Assembly: GCF_021353265.1 (NCBI RefSeq)
Contig: NZ_JAJTWU010000003.1
Location: forward strand, 620,001-684,000
Length of the DNA: 64,000 nt
Source of the DNA: Pelomonas cellulosilytica
GTDB taxonomy: Bacteria; Pseudomonadota; Gammaproteobacteria; Burkholderiales; Burkholderiaceae_C
Direction of reading: 5' to 3'
This document shows, piece by piece, positions 1 through 7,872 of the stretch. The position numbers and the translations under genes are program-made. The notes under the pieces were generated by a model. The model saw nothing but the letters and a program-made list of their open reading frames with translations, searched no databases and was not told the origin of the DNA. Position 1 is the first letter of the stretch, and every line of letters begins with the position of its first letter.

Positions 1-155
1 ACGCCGAGACCACCCGCTCCGGGCAGGCCGGCGTCAATCTCGATGAAGAAGCCTCGCGGCTGATGCAGTACCAGCAGGCCTACCAGGCCGCGGCCAAGGT
101 GCTGCAGACCGCGCAAAGCCTGTTCGATGAACTGATGAAGATCGCCCAGAGGTAA
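1..155 (+). CDS. flgK: flagellar hook-associated protein FlgK, C-terminal end (partial)
   Basis: The last 50 residues and the TAA stop of FlgK (HAP1) enter from the left edge. The stretch GVNLDEEASRLMQYQQAYQ followed by a hydrophobic heptad-like helix is the conserved carboxyl terminus of FlgK and related axial proteins, which packs in the D0 coiled coil. FlgK joins hook to filament outside the cell together with FlgL. flgL starts 5 bp after the stop, so this is the end of a flg operon that lies mostly outside the window. Confidence 0.93.
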   Translation, partial: AETTRSGQAGVNLDEEASRLMQYQQAYQAAAKVLQTAQSLFDELMKIAQR

Positions 156-160
156 TTCCC

Positions 161-1375
161 ATGCGACTGTCCACCGCCAACCTCTACGACGCCTCCATCG
201 CCAACCTGCAGCGCCGCCAGCAGACGCTGCAGGAGCAGCAGTCCCAGCTGACGTCCGGCAAGCGCGTGCAGAAGGCCAGCGACGACCCGACCGGTGCCGC
301 ACGGGCCGAGCGGGCGCTCGCCTCCATCGGCCGCGTGGAAGCCAACCAGCGAGCGCTCGAAGCCAGCCGCAACAGCATGACGCTGGCCGAGTCCGCACTG
401 GGCGACGCCAACGAGCTGCTGCAACAGGCGCGCGAGACGATGATCGCCGCCGGCAACGCCAGCTACTCCGACGCCGAGCGGCAAGGCCTGGCCAACAAGC
501 TGCAGGGCCTGCGCGACCAACTGCTGGCCATCGCCAACCGCCCCGACGGCGCCGGCGGCTACCTGTTCTCCGGCCAAGGCTCGGCCAACCCGCCGTTCCT
601 GGACCAGGCCGGAGGCGTCACCTACGTGGGCACCCCGGGCAACATCCAGACGGGCAACCTCGACAGCTTCCAGCTGACGGTGGACGGTCGCGGCGTCTGG
701 GAGCAGGCAGCCAGCGGCAACGGCAGCTTCGTGACCGACACCCAACCCAACAGCATCGACCCGACCCAGCCTGCCAAGGGCTGGATCGACTCGGGACGCG
801 TCACCGACCCTGGCCGGGTGACCGGGCAGCACTACCGCATCGACATCACCGGCACCGCGCCGACGCAAACCTACGCCGTCACGAACACCGACACCGGTGC
901 AGGCGTCGCCGGCGGAGATTACAAGTCGGGCCTGGCCATCCAGTTCGACGGCATCAGCGTCACCGTGTCCGGCGCACCGGCCAACGGCGACAACTTCTCC
1001 GTCGCACCGTCGACCAACACGCTGAAGGTCTTCGATGTGATGGACCGCGCCATCGCCGAGCTGAAGACGCCCTTGCGCAATGCCGCGCAGATCCAGCAGA
1101 GCAACACGGGCCGGCTGCGCGACCTCGATGCCGTCATGGGCAGCCTGCAGAACGCCCGCAGCCAGGTCGGCGAGAAGCTCAACAACCTCGATGGCACGGA
1201 GGGCCGCCTGGCCGCGCTGAAGCAGTACAGCACCGAGGAGAAGAGCGCCGCCGAGGACCTCGACATGGTGCAGGGTCTGTCCGAGTTCCAGAACCAGCAG
1301 ACGGGCTACGACACTGCCCTGAAAACCTACTCGCTCGTTCAGCGCATGTCGCTGTTCCAGTACATCCAGGGCTGA
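161..1375 (+). CDS. flgL: flagellar hook-associated protein FlgL (HAP3)
   Basis: A 404-residue protein with the flagellin-like N terminus MRLSTANLYDASIANLQ and the motif QLTSGKRVQKASDDP near residues 30-45, both typical of FlgL. The C terminus ends in an amphipathic helix (LSEFQNQQTGYDTALKTYS), also as in FlgL. The protein is exported by the flagellar type III apparatus and forms the last hook-filament junction ring. The length matches the 300-420 aa range of the family. The start is the first ATG, behind AGAGG about 8 bases upstream, and it lies 5 bp after flgK, so the two are co-transcribed. Confidence 0.95.
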   Translation: MRLSTANLYDASIANLQRRQQTLQEQQSQLTSGKRVQKASDDPTGAARAERALASIGRVEANQRALEASRNSMTLAESALGDANELLQQARETMIAAGNASYSDAERQGLANKLQGLRDQLLAIANRPDGAGGYLFSGQGSANPPFLDQAGGVTYVGTPGNIQTGNLDSFQLTVDGRGVWEQAASGNGSFVTDTQPNSIDPTQPAKGWIDSGRVTDPGRVTGQHYRIDITGTAPTQTYAVTNTDTGAGVAGGDYKSGLAIQFDGISVTVSGAPANGDNFSVAPSTNTLKVFDVMDRAIAELKTPLRNAAQIQQSNTGRLRDLDAVMGSLQNARSQVGEKLNNLDGTEGRLAALKQYSTEEKSAAEDLDMVQGLSEFQNQQTGYDTALKTYSLVQRMSLFQYIQG

Positions 1376-1495
1376 TCCACGGTGCGGGCCGGCGCGTGGC
1401 ACACGCGGCGGCCGGCGTTTCGTCACGAATCGCGGCGTCTGCGCGGCAGCGCTCATGGCAGACTGCCATATTCATCGCCTGCCCCGCGCCGCGCC

Positions 1496-2680
1496 ATGCC
1501 CGACAACATCCCAGCCGCCCTCGACCACGCCATCCTGCCCGGCATCGCCCTCGGCTACGCCCCGGTCATCGACCGGCAGCGTGCCGTCACCGGCACGCGA
1601 CTCACGCTGGTGCCGCTGCGGGCCGATGCCAAGCCGGACCACGCCGAGCTGCTCGCGGCGCTGAGCGCGACCTTTCCCAATGGGGGCGCCGTGCTGAGCC
1701 CGCAGGGCGAAGCCCTGCTGGCGGCACTGCTGGCGCAGCCGCCGGCTGAGCCGACGACGATCGAGGTGCCCGCCTTCTTCGCCGCCGACGTGGCGCATTC
1801 AGATGCCCTCACGGCACTGAAGGGGGCCGGCCACGGCGCGCTGCTCAAAGGTCTGCCCAATGCGCCGCTGCCCTCACCGGTGGCGGCCGTGTTCAAGCAG
1901 GTCGTGCTGGAACCGGGCCAGACCGCACCGGCTGGCATGCAGGCCATCTGCGCGGGCGTGCGTGGCGCCGACGCCATAGATGCCGCCTTCAACGCCGGCG
2001 CTCAGGGCTTCATCGGCTGGCCGATGGACGGCCCGTACGAGCCGGTGGCCGGCATCAAGGCGGAGGTGGCCGCGGACCTGCAGGTCATCGTCGAGCTGAT
2101 GTCCCGCGTCGACGAAGGAGAGGACGTCGAGCGGCTGGAGCAGACGCTCAAGCGCGACCCGAGCCTGGCCTTCAAGCTGCTGCGCTACATGAACTCCGCC
2201 GCCTTCGGCCTGCCAGTCGAGGTGTCCAGCTTCCGCCACGCGATCATGCTGCTGGGCTATGCGCGCCTGAAGCGCTGGCTGGCGCTGCTGCTGACGACCG
2301 CCAGCAATGACCACAGCATGCGGCCCATCATGTACGGCGCGCTGCGCCGCGGCGTGCTGATGGAGGAGCTCGCCGCCGGCAGCATGCAGGAGCGCGAGAC
2401 GAAGGACGAGATGTTCATCTGCGGCCTGTTCTCGCTGCTGGACCACATGCTGAAGGCCCCGTTCGAGAAGCTGCTGCAGAGCATCCCCGTGCCCGAGCGT
2501 GTGCGCCAGGCACTGGTGGACGAGACCGGCCCCTTCCTGCCCTACCTGCAACTGGTACAGGCCATCGAGGCCGAGAGCGTCTTCGACTACCGCGAACGCG
2601 CCGATGCGCTGATGGTGGGTGCCGCCGAGATCAACGCCTGCGTGCTGCGGGCCCTGCACAAGGCGGCCCAGCTGGAATGA
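1496..2680 (+). CDS. HDOD-domain signalling protein with degenerate EAL-like N half
   Basis: A protein of 394 residues. The C-terminal half (about 190-390) is an HDOD domain: LKRDPSLAFKLLRYMNSAAF followed by the SFRHAIMLLGYARLKRWLAL helix typical of these non-catalytic HD relatives. The N half (about 15-185) resembles the inactive EAL part of YuxH-type proteins but has no EAL signature, so phosphodiesterase activity is not expected. Such proteins act as signalling scaffolds, often in c-di-GMP or motility control. I chose the ATG at 1496 because the longer frame back to 1382 has an Arg-rich, shadow-like composition. The gene lies between flgL and a kinase gene. Confidence 0.8.
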   Translation: MPDNIPAALDHAILPGIALGYAPVIDRQRAVTGTRLTLVPLRADAKPDHAELLAALSATFPNGGAVLSPQGEALLAALLAQPPAEPTTIEVPAFFAADVAHSDALTALKGAGHGALLKGLPNAPLPSPVAAVFKQVVLEPGQTAPAGMQAICAGVRGADAIDAAFNAGAQGFIGWPMDGPYEPVAGIKAEVAADLQVIVELMSRVDEGEDVERLEQTLKRDPSLAFKLLRYMNSAAFGLPVEVSSFRHAIMLLGYARLKRWLALLLTTASNDHSMRPIMYGALRRGVLMEELAAGSMQERETKDEMFICGLFSLLDHMLKAPFEKLLQSIPVPERVRQALVDETGPFLPYLQLVQAIEAESVFDYRERADALMVGAAEINACVLRALHKAAQLE

Positions 2681-2772
2681 CCGTCAGCCCCTCGCCCGGC
2701 CCGACCATCGCTGGACGCCGGACAGCCCAGTCGGCCTTGCCCGCCGCGCCACATCCGCGCATCGGCTGACCC

Positions 2773-5232
2773 ATGTTCGGCCCGCCCGCTTCCGCTGCGC
2801 TGCTGGACCTTGTCAGCGACCCGGTGCTGACGCTGCGGGCCGACCTGTCCGCGCTGCGCGCCAACCCCGCTGCCCGCGAATGGCTCGGGGCCGACGCCGC
2901 CGAAGGCTGGCGGCTGCTGCGCCACGCGGCTGGCATGCGGCTGGAGGCCTGGCTGCGCGACGCCGTCATCGCGCTGGACAGCGGCCGTCAGCCGCCGCCG
3001 GCGCCGCCGCTCAAACTCGCCGACGGGCAGCGCGCGACGCTGCAGCTCGTGCGCGACCGCCCCAACTGGCTGCTCCACGCCCGGTTGAGCCCGGCCGACC
3101 CGGGCGAGCCGCCGCTGGTCGAATGGCTGGCACTCTCACCGCTGCCCGCCGTGCTGGCCGATGCCAGCGGCGCACTGCTGCGGCGCAATGCCGCCTTCGA
3201 CGCGCTGAGCCCCGGCAGCCCGCGCCACCTGAATGACCTGCCCGATCTGCTTCAGGCGCTGCTCGGCTGGCACCACGGCGCGCCCCTGGCCGCGCTGGCC
3301 GCGCAACGACTGCAGGACCCGCCGCTGGTCACCGAGGCCGAGTTCGTCGACCCCCAGGGTCGCCAGCGCTGGCTGCAGGCCCGGTTGCGTCTGTGGCGCC
3401 ACCACGGGCGGTCGCTGCTGCTGGCCATCCTGGAAGACCACAGCACGCTCCACGAGCGCGACCTCGCGCACCAGCAGCTCGAGGCGCTGATGGACACCGC
3501 CGCCGTGGGGCTGGCCACCTTCCAGCCCGAGGCCGGCTGGCTGAAGGCCCACCGCAAGGGGTCGCCGTTCAAGACCGGGGCCAAGCAGTCCATCGGTTCG
3601 CTGCAGGGCATCCATCGCGAGATCGTCGAGCCCGGCTCGCTGCCCGAGTTCGAGCGCCTGCAGCGCGCGCTGAAGAAGGGCGACCCGGTCGAGGTGCGCT
3701 ATGCCGTGCGCCACCCCGAGCTGGGCCGGCGCTGGCTGCTGACGCGCGTGACCCCCGGGCAGCTGGCCGGCGGCCGGCGGACGACGTCGGTCGTCACGCT
3801 GGACGTGACCGCCCAGGCCCAGGCCGAGAACGCACTGCTGCTGCGCGCCGAGAGCGAGCGCACCGTGCTGGATTCCGTGCTGGTGGGCATCGTCACCGTC
3901 GGCCCCGAGGGCATCGAATGGATGAACCGTTCGGCGCGTCGCATGTTCGGCTGCGAGCTGGACGACGTGCGAGGCCAGCCCATGGGTGTCCTGGCACCAG
4001 AGGGCGAATCCGAACACCCGTTCCACCGCGCCGAGCCAAGCCACGACGTCTTCGAATGCCGGTTGCGCGGGCGCGACGGCCGGGAGTTCTGGGTCATCGG
4101 CAACGCCGTGCAGACACCCCGAGAGGACGGCCCTGGCCTCGTCACGCAGCAGCTGACTTACGCGTTGCTGGACATCGACCGGCGCCGCCAGGCCGAAGCA
4201 CAGAGCCGCCAAGCGCAGGCGTCGCTGGCTCGCATCATCGAAGCCGCGCCGCTGGCCATCAGCCTGCACGAAGCGCAGAGCCTGCGCATCGTCAAGCTCA
4301 ACCAAACCGCCGCGACGATGGCCGGCCGCAGCGAGGCGCAACTGCTCGGGGGCAGCCCGGCCGCACTGTTCGGCGCCGAACAGGGTGAGCAGGTGGCGGC
4401 CGACATGCGCGAAGCGCTGGCCTCGCTGACCGTCGTGCAACGCGAATACCGCGTGCCCACCGGACAGACGGCCCGCATGTGGGACACGCGGCTGCTGCAC
4501 CTGGCCGGCGTCAGCGGTGACGACGCGCCGGAGCTGCTGCTGCTGGTGGCCAGCGACGTGACCGAGCAGCGCGCCGCGGAGCAGGCACGGCTGCAGGCGG
4601 CCATCTCGCAACGCGAGCTGCTGGTGCGGGAGGTGCACCACCGCATCAAGAACAACCTGCAGGGCGTCGCAGGCCTGCTGCAGCAGATCGCTGCACGGCG
4701 GCCCGAGGTGGCGCCGGTGCTCAGGGAAGCGGTCGGGCAGGTGCAGGCCATCGCGCAGGTCTACGGCCTGCAGGTCGGCGCCAGCGGCCCGCTGGTGCTC
4801 AAGCGCGTGTTCGACGCCATCGTCGGCTCGGTGCAGCGCCAGCAGGGCCGCATCACGACGACAGCGGCCGAGGGCGGCGCGCTGATGGCGGACTGGTGCC
4901 TGCCTGAGGCCGAGGCGATCCCGATCGCGCTGAGCCTCAACGAGCTGCTGGGCAATGCGCTCAAGCACAGCGACGGCGCGCAGGTGCGCTGCCAGCTGCT
5001 GTGCGACCTGACCGGCGTGACGGTCGAAATTGTCAACCCGGGCCGGCTGCCCGAAGGTTTCGCGTTGCAGAACATCCGCAGCGGCGTGTCAGGCCTCGGC
5101 CTGGTGCGCGCGCTGCTGCCCCGTCGCAGTGCCATCCTCAGTCTGGAACAGCACCACGAGAACGTGGTGTGTCGGCTGGAGCTGATTCCACCCAGCGTGG
5201 TCCACAATCCAGCCACAAAAGCAAGTTCTTGA
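2773..5232 (+). CDS. multi-PAS sensor histidine kinase, HisKA_2 type
   Basis: An 819-residue soluble kinase with no clear membrane segment. Several PAS-like modules in series (roughly residues 110-210, 230-350, 360-480 and 490-605) are followed by a HisKA_2 dimerisation/phosphotransfer motif, EVHHRIKNNLQGVAGLLQQI at 620-639, with the phospho-accepting His at 622 or 623. A compact HATPase with the N-box LSLNELLGNALKHS closes the protein. HisKA_2 kinases commonly pair with ANTAR response regulators (EutW/EutV is the known case), and the next gene, 13 bp downstream, encodes exactly that. The signal is probably cytoplasmic; its nature cannot be read from the sequence. Confidence 0.85.
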   Translation: MFGPPASAALLDLVSDPVLTLRADLSALRANPAAREWLGADAAEGWRLLRHAAGMRLEAWLRDAVIALDSGRQPPPAPPLKLADGQRATLQLVRDRPNWLLHARLSPADPGEPPLVEWLALSPLPAVLADASGALLRRNAAFDALSPGSPRHLNDLPDLLQALLGWHHGAPLAALAAQRLQDPPLVTEAEFVDPQGRQRWLQARLRLWRHHGRSLLLAILEDHSTLHERDLAHQQLEALMDTAAVGLATFQPEAGWLKAHRKGSPFKTGAKQSIGSLQGIHREIVEPGSLPEFERLQRALKKGDPVEVRYAVRHPELGRRWLLTRVTPGQLAGGRRTTSVVTLDVTAQAQAENALLLRAESERTVLDSVLVGIVTVGPEGIEWMNRSARRMFGCELDDVRGQPMGVLAPEGESEHPFHRAEPSHDVFECRLRGRDGREFWVIGNAVQTPREDGPGLVTQQLTYALLDIDRRRQAEAQSRQAQASLARIIEAAPLAISLHEAQSLRIVKLNQTAATMAGRSEAQLLGGSPAALFGAEQGEQVAADMREALASLTVVQREYRVPTGQTARMWDTRLLHLAGVSGDDAPELLLLVASDVTEQRAAEQARLQAAISQRELLVREVHHRIKNNLQGVAGLLQQIAARRPEVAPVLREAVGQVQAIAQVYGLQVGASGPLVLKRVFDAIVGSVQRQQGRITTTAAEGGALMADWCLPEAEAIPIALSLNELLGNALKHSDGAQVRCQLLCDLTGVTVEIVNPGRLPEGFALQNIRSGVSGLGLVRALLPRRSAILSLEQHHENVVCRLELIPPSVVHNPATKASS

Positions 5233-5245
5233 CTGAAGGGGCGCG

Positions 5246-5857
5246 GTGAGCAAGGGCAAGATCCTGGTCGTCGACGACGACAGACTGGTACTGGCGACGC
5301 TGAGCTACGGGCTCACGCAGGCGGGTTTCGACGTCATCGACGCCGACAACGGCGACGACGCCATCCTGCTGGCACGGGAGCACCGCCCCGAGCTGGCACT
5401 GCTCGACATCCGCATGGAAGGCCTGACCGGCTTCGACGTTGCGGCCTACCTGCGCGAGTACCTGCAGACACCGTTCATGTTCCTGTCGGCCTTCGCCGAC
5501 GAGGCGACGGTGGCCAAGGTCAAGGAACTGGGCGCCGTGGCCTACCTCGTCAAGCCACTCGACATCTCTCAGATCGTGCCGGCCGTCGAGGCGGCTTTCG
5601 CGCGCAGCCACGCCGCCGCAGCGCCCCCCCCTGCCGCGGCGCCAGCAGCACCGGCCGAACCGCCTTCGGAGCTGCCGGCCCAGCTGGATCCGACGGCGGT
5701 GGCCGTCGGCGTGCTGATGCACCGCTACTCGCTGCCGCGCGACGAAGCGCTGTCCCGGCTGATGAGCCTGGCCGCCGCAGATGGCCACAGCCTGCCGGAG
5801 CAGGCCCGGCGCATCGTGGACGCTGTCGAGCTGCTGGCCAGGCCGGGTACACGCTGA
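5246..5857 (+). CDS. response regulator with ANTAR RNA-binding output domain
   Basis: A 203-residue protein. Residues 5-120 form a receiver with acidic pocket VVDDD at 8-12, phospho-acceptor Asp54 (ALLDIRM) and Lys103 (LVKPLD). A Pro/Ala-rich linker (about 122-145) leads to an ANTAR three-helix domain (about 147-197, VAVGVLMHRYSLPRDEALSR). ANTAR domains bind paired hairpins in nascent RNA and prevent termination, so this is a predicted antiterminator rather than a DNA-binding regulator. The start is GTG, preceded by AAGGGG. It is co-directional with the HisKA_2 kinase 13 bp upstream, its likely partner. The target transcript is unknown. Confidence 0.88.
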   Translation: MSKGKILVVDDDRLVLATLSYGLTQAGFDVIDADNGDDAILLAREHRPELALLDIRMEGLTGFDVAAYLREYLQTPFMFLSAFADEATVAKVKELGAVAYLVKPLDISQIVPAVEAAFARSHAAAAPPPAAAPAAPAEPPSELPAQLDPTAVAVGVLMHRYSLPRDEALSRLMSLAAADGHSLPEQARRIVDAVELLARPGTR

Positions 5858-5901
5858 CTTGAGAATGGCTCGGCCGTCGAGCATTGACGCGGACCGCGCG
5901 G

Positions 5902-5924
5902 CGGGCCGCTCCCAAGCCGGCCCG
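5902..5924 (-). repeat. 23-bp dispersed repeat, copy 1 (converse copy at 45909-45931)
   Basis: The reverse complement of these 23 bases is identical to 45909-45931 (core GGCCGGCTTGGGAGCGGCCC), and CATCGCC flanks both copies on the same side. It lies in the gap after the ANTAR gene. It looks like a member of a genomic intergenic repeat family. Confidence 0.6.
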
Positions 5925-6010
5925 TCCGGCGATGCCGCAAGCACCGCCGTCCCCTTGGTGGACCGGTCGGGCTCGCCGCGTTCAGCGCGCGAGACCGGAC
6001 GAGGGGCTCA

Positions 6011-7354
6011 TCACCCCAGCGTGAAGTAGAAGCGGGCACCCTCACCCACCGCCGACTCGGCCCAGATGTCGCCACCGTGGCGGCGCACGATGCGGCGCAC
6101 CAGCGCCAGGCCCACGCCGGTGCCCTGGAAATCGCTGGCGCTGTGCAGCCGCTGGAACACGCCGAACAGCCGCTCCGCGAAGCGCATGTCGAAGCCGGCA
6201 CCGTTGTCGGACACGACAAAGGCACGCCGACCGTTCTGCTCCACGCAGCCGAAACGGATCTCGGTGCACGGCACCTTGGCGCTGTACTTCCAGGCATTGC
6301 CCAGCAGGTTCTCCAGCACCATGCGCAGCAGTGTCGGGTCGCCCTGCACGGTGAGGCCCGGTTCGATGTCCAGCACCAGCTCGCGCGGCGGTCCCGAGCG
6401 GCGCAGCTCCTCCATCACGTAGCCGGCCAGCTGCGACAGGTTGACCGGCTGACGGGCCAGCGGCCGCGTGGACAACTGGCTGAGCGACAGCAGCGCGTCG
6501 ATCATGCTGTTCATGCGTGCCGCCGCGCTCATGACGCGGTCGAGGTGGTCGTTGCCGACGCGATCCAGCCGACTGCCGTAGTCCTCCTTCAGGATGCGGG
6601 CAAAGCCCTCGACGACGCGCAGCGGCGCGCGCAGGTCGTGCGAGACGGTGTAGCTGAAGGACTCATGCTCGGAATTCAGGTCCGGCCCCGATGCGACAGG
6701 CGCCGGGGACACAACGGCCGGCAACGCCGCAGCCTCGCGAGGCCGGGCCGTGCCCACGTAGCCGGCGAAATGGCCCTGGGCATCGATCCACGGCAGGCCG
6801 CGCAGGCACCAGTGCTGCTCGCCTTCCGCTGCGGCCAGTTCGAGATCGGCAAACGGCTGGTGCGCATGCAGCCGACCGCGCAGCTCGGCGGCCGGTGCCG
6901 CAGCCGAAAATCGTTCCCACAGCAGCTGGGTGCTGAGCCCGGCGCCGGCCCAGCTCGACGACGGCGCGCCCTGCGGCGCCTGCCAGCGCACGAGCCGGTG
7001 TGTGGCATCCGTCGCCCACAGCCAGTCGCGCTGCAACTGCGCCTGCATCAACACCTGCAGGCGCGCATCACGCAGCGGTTCAGCCAGGCGCTGGCGCGTC
7101 AGCCGCACGCCGGCATGCCAGCCCAGCGCCGCGGCGACCAGCACCATCAATCCAGTGAAGAATGCCGTCAGCACCAGCGCGGCGTGCACCAGGCCCACCT
7201 CGCCGCCCCAGACGCGCATCAGGGCCAGCACGACCAGCCCGCCGAGCACCAGCATCAACAGCGTGGCGCCGGCCAATCCCGCCGCCACCAGCCGCATCGG
7301 GAGCCGCCGTTCGAGGCGGCGCGATGGCGCGCTGTCGTCGCTGAGACTGTTCAT
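6011..7354 (-). CDS. membrane sensor histidine kinase (HisKA type)
   Basis: A 447-residue kinase. Two membrane segments at about 21-46 and 56-78 are separated by a very short loop, followed by a PAS-like region (about 100-205). The HisKA motif is SYTVSHDLRAPLRVVEGF with His239. Next come the N-box ENLLGNAWKYS, G1 VSDNGAGFD and G2 GTGVGLALV. The ATG at 7354 is chosen; the frame runs further upstream but would overlap the divergent Hpt gene and has no domain there. No response regulator is attached. The Hpt and REC-GGDEF-EAL genes transcribed the other way are attractive but unproven partners. Confidence 0.85.
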   Translation of the reverse strand: MNSLSDDSAPSRRLERRLPMRLVAAGLAGATLLMLVLGGLVVLALMRVWGGEVGLVHAALVLTAFFTGLMVLVAAALGWHAGVRLTRQRLAEPLRDARLQVLMQAQLQRDWLWATDATHRLVRWQAPQGAPSSSWAGAGLSTQLLWERFSAAAPAAELRGRLHAHQPFADLELAAAEGEQHWCLRGLPWIDAQGHFAGYVGTARPREAAALPAVVSPAPVASGPDLNSEHESFSYTVSHDLRAPLRVVEGFARILKEDYGSRLDRVGNDHLDRVMSAAARMNSMIDALLSLSQLSTRPLARQPVNLSQLAGYVMEELRRSGPPRELVLDIEPGLTVQGDPTLLRMVLENLLGNAWKYSAKVPCTEIRFGCVEQNGRRAFVVSDNGAGFDMRFAERLFGVFQRLHSASDFQGTGVGLALVRRIVRRHGGDIWAESAVGEGARFYFTLG

Positions 7355-7494
7355 ACAGGGCATTGTAGGCAGCGCCTCCGCACGTTTCGGAGGGATGCAC
7401 CAAGCTGTTCTGCCGTGCAAATCTGTGCAATTCTTCGCGTCGCCGCCCCCCCTGCGCCAAGCTACATTTGCGGATGCCCCGTGCCTAGCCGCCC
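7355..7494. promoter_or_regulatory. divergent intergenic region, kinase / Hpt operon
   Basis: These 140 bp separate two divergent signalling genes and must hold both promoters. I see an inverted repeat CCTCCG-N7-CGGAGG (7375-7393) and a direct repeat GTGCAA near 7413-7426. Neither can be assigned to a known regulator. Confidence 0.35.
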
Positions 7495-7863
7495 ATGACC
7501 GCTTCATCCTCCGCAGCCTTGCTCGATCAAGAGGCGATCAGACGCCTGCGCGAGCTCGACCCTAGCGGCGGCAATAAGCTGCTGGAGCGCGTCGTGGCGG
7601 CCTTTTCCAGTTCATTGGACCGCTTGCTTCCCGATCTCGCCCGCGCGCGCTCTGCGCCCACCCCCGACTACACCGTCATCCGCCACGTGACCCACACGCT
7701 GAAGTCCTCTTCGGCAAGCCTGGGCGCGATGGCGCTGGCCGCGCGCTGCGCCGACATCGAGGCCATGGCCCGCGAGGGTCGCAGCGATGGCCTGGCCGAG
7801 CAGCTGGACGCCATGCTCGACGACATCCAACAGGTACGCGCGGCGCTCGCCGCGCTGCTGTGA
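7495..7863 (+). CDS. histidine phosphotransfer (Hpt) protein
   Basis: A 122-residue all-helical protein with one recognisable domain, Hpt. The motif IRHVTHTLKSSSASLGA places the phospho-accepting His at residue 67, followed by the usual small residues and a helical hairpin to the C terminus. Free-standing Hpt proteins relay phosphate between a hybrid kinase and a response regulator. The next gene, 9 bp downstream, starts with a receiver domain, which suggests a local relay His67 to Asp65 of the REC-GGDEF-EAL protein. The sequence shows the pairing only by position. Confidence 0.87.
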   Translation: MTASSSAALLDQEAIRRLRELDPSGGNKLLERVVAAFSSSLDRLLPDLARARSAPTPDYTVIRHVTHTLKSSSASLGAMALAARCADIEAMAREGRSDGLAEQLDAMLDDIQQVRAALAALL

Positions 7864-7872
7864 GGCCAGCCC

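Noticed and set aside
1382-1495. Upstream extension of the HDOD protein
   Set aside because: The extra 38 residues are Arg/Ala-rich with no conservation pattern, and the ATG at 1496 gives the normal length.
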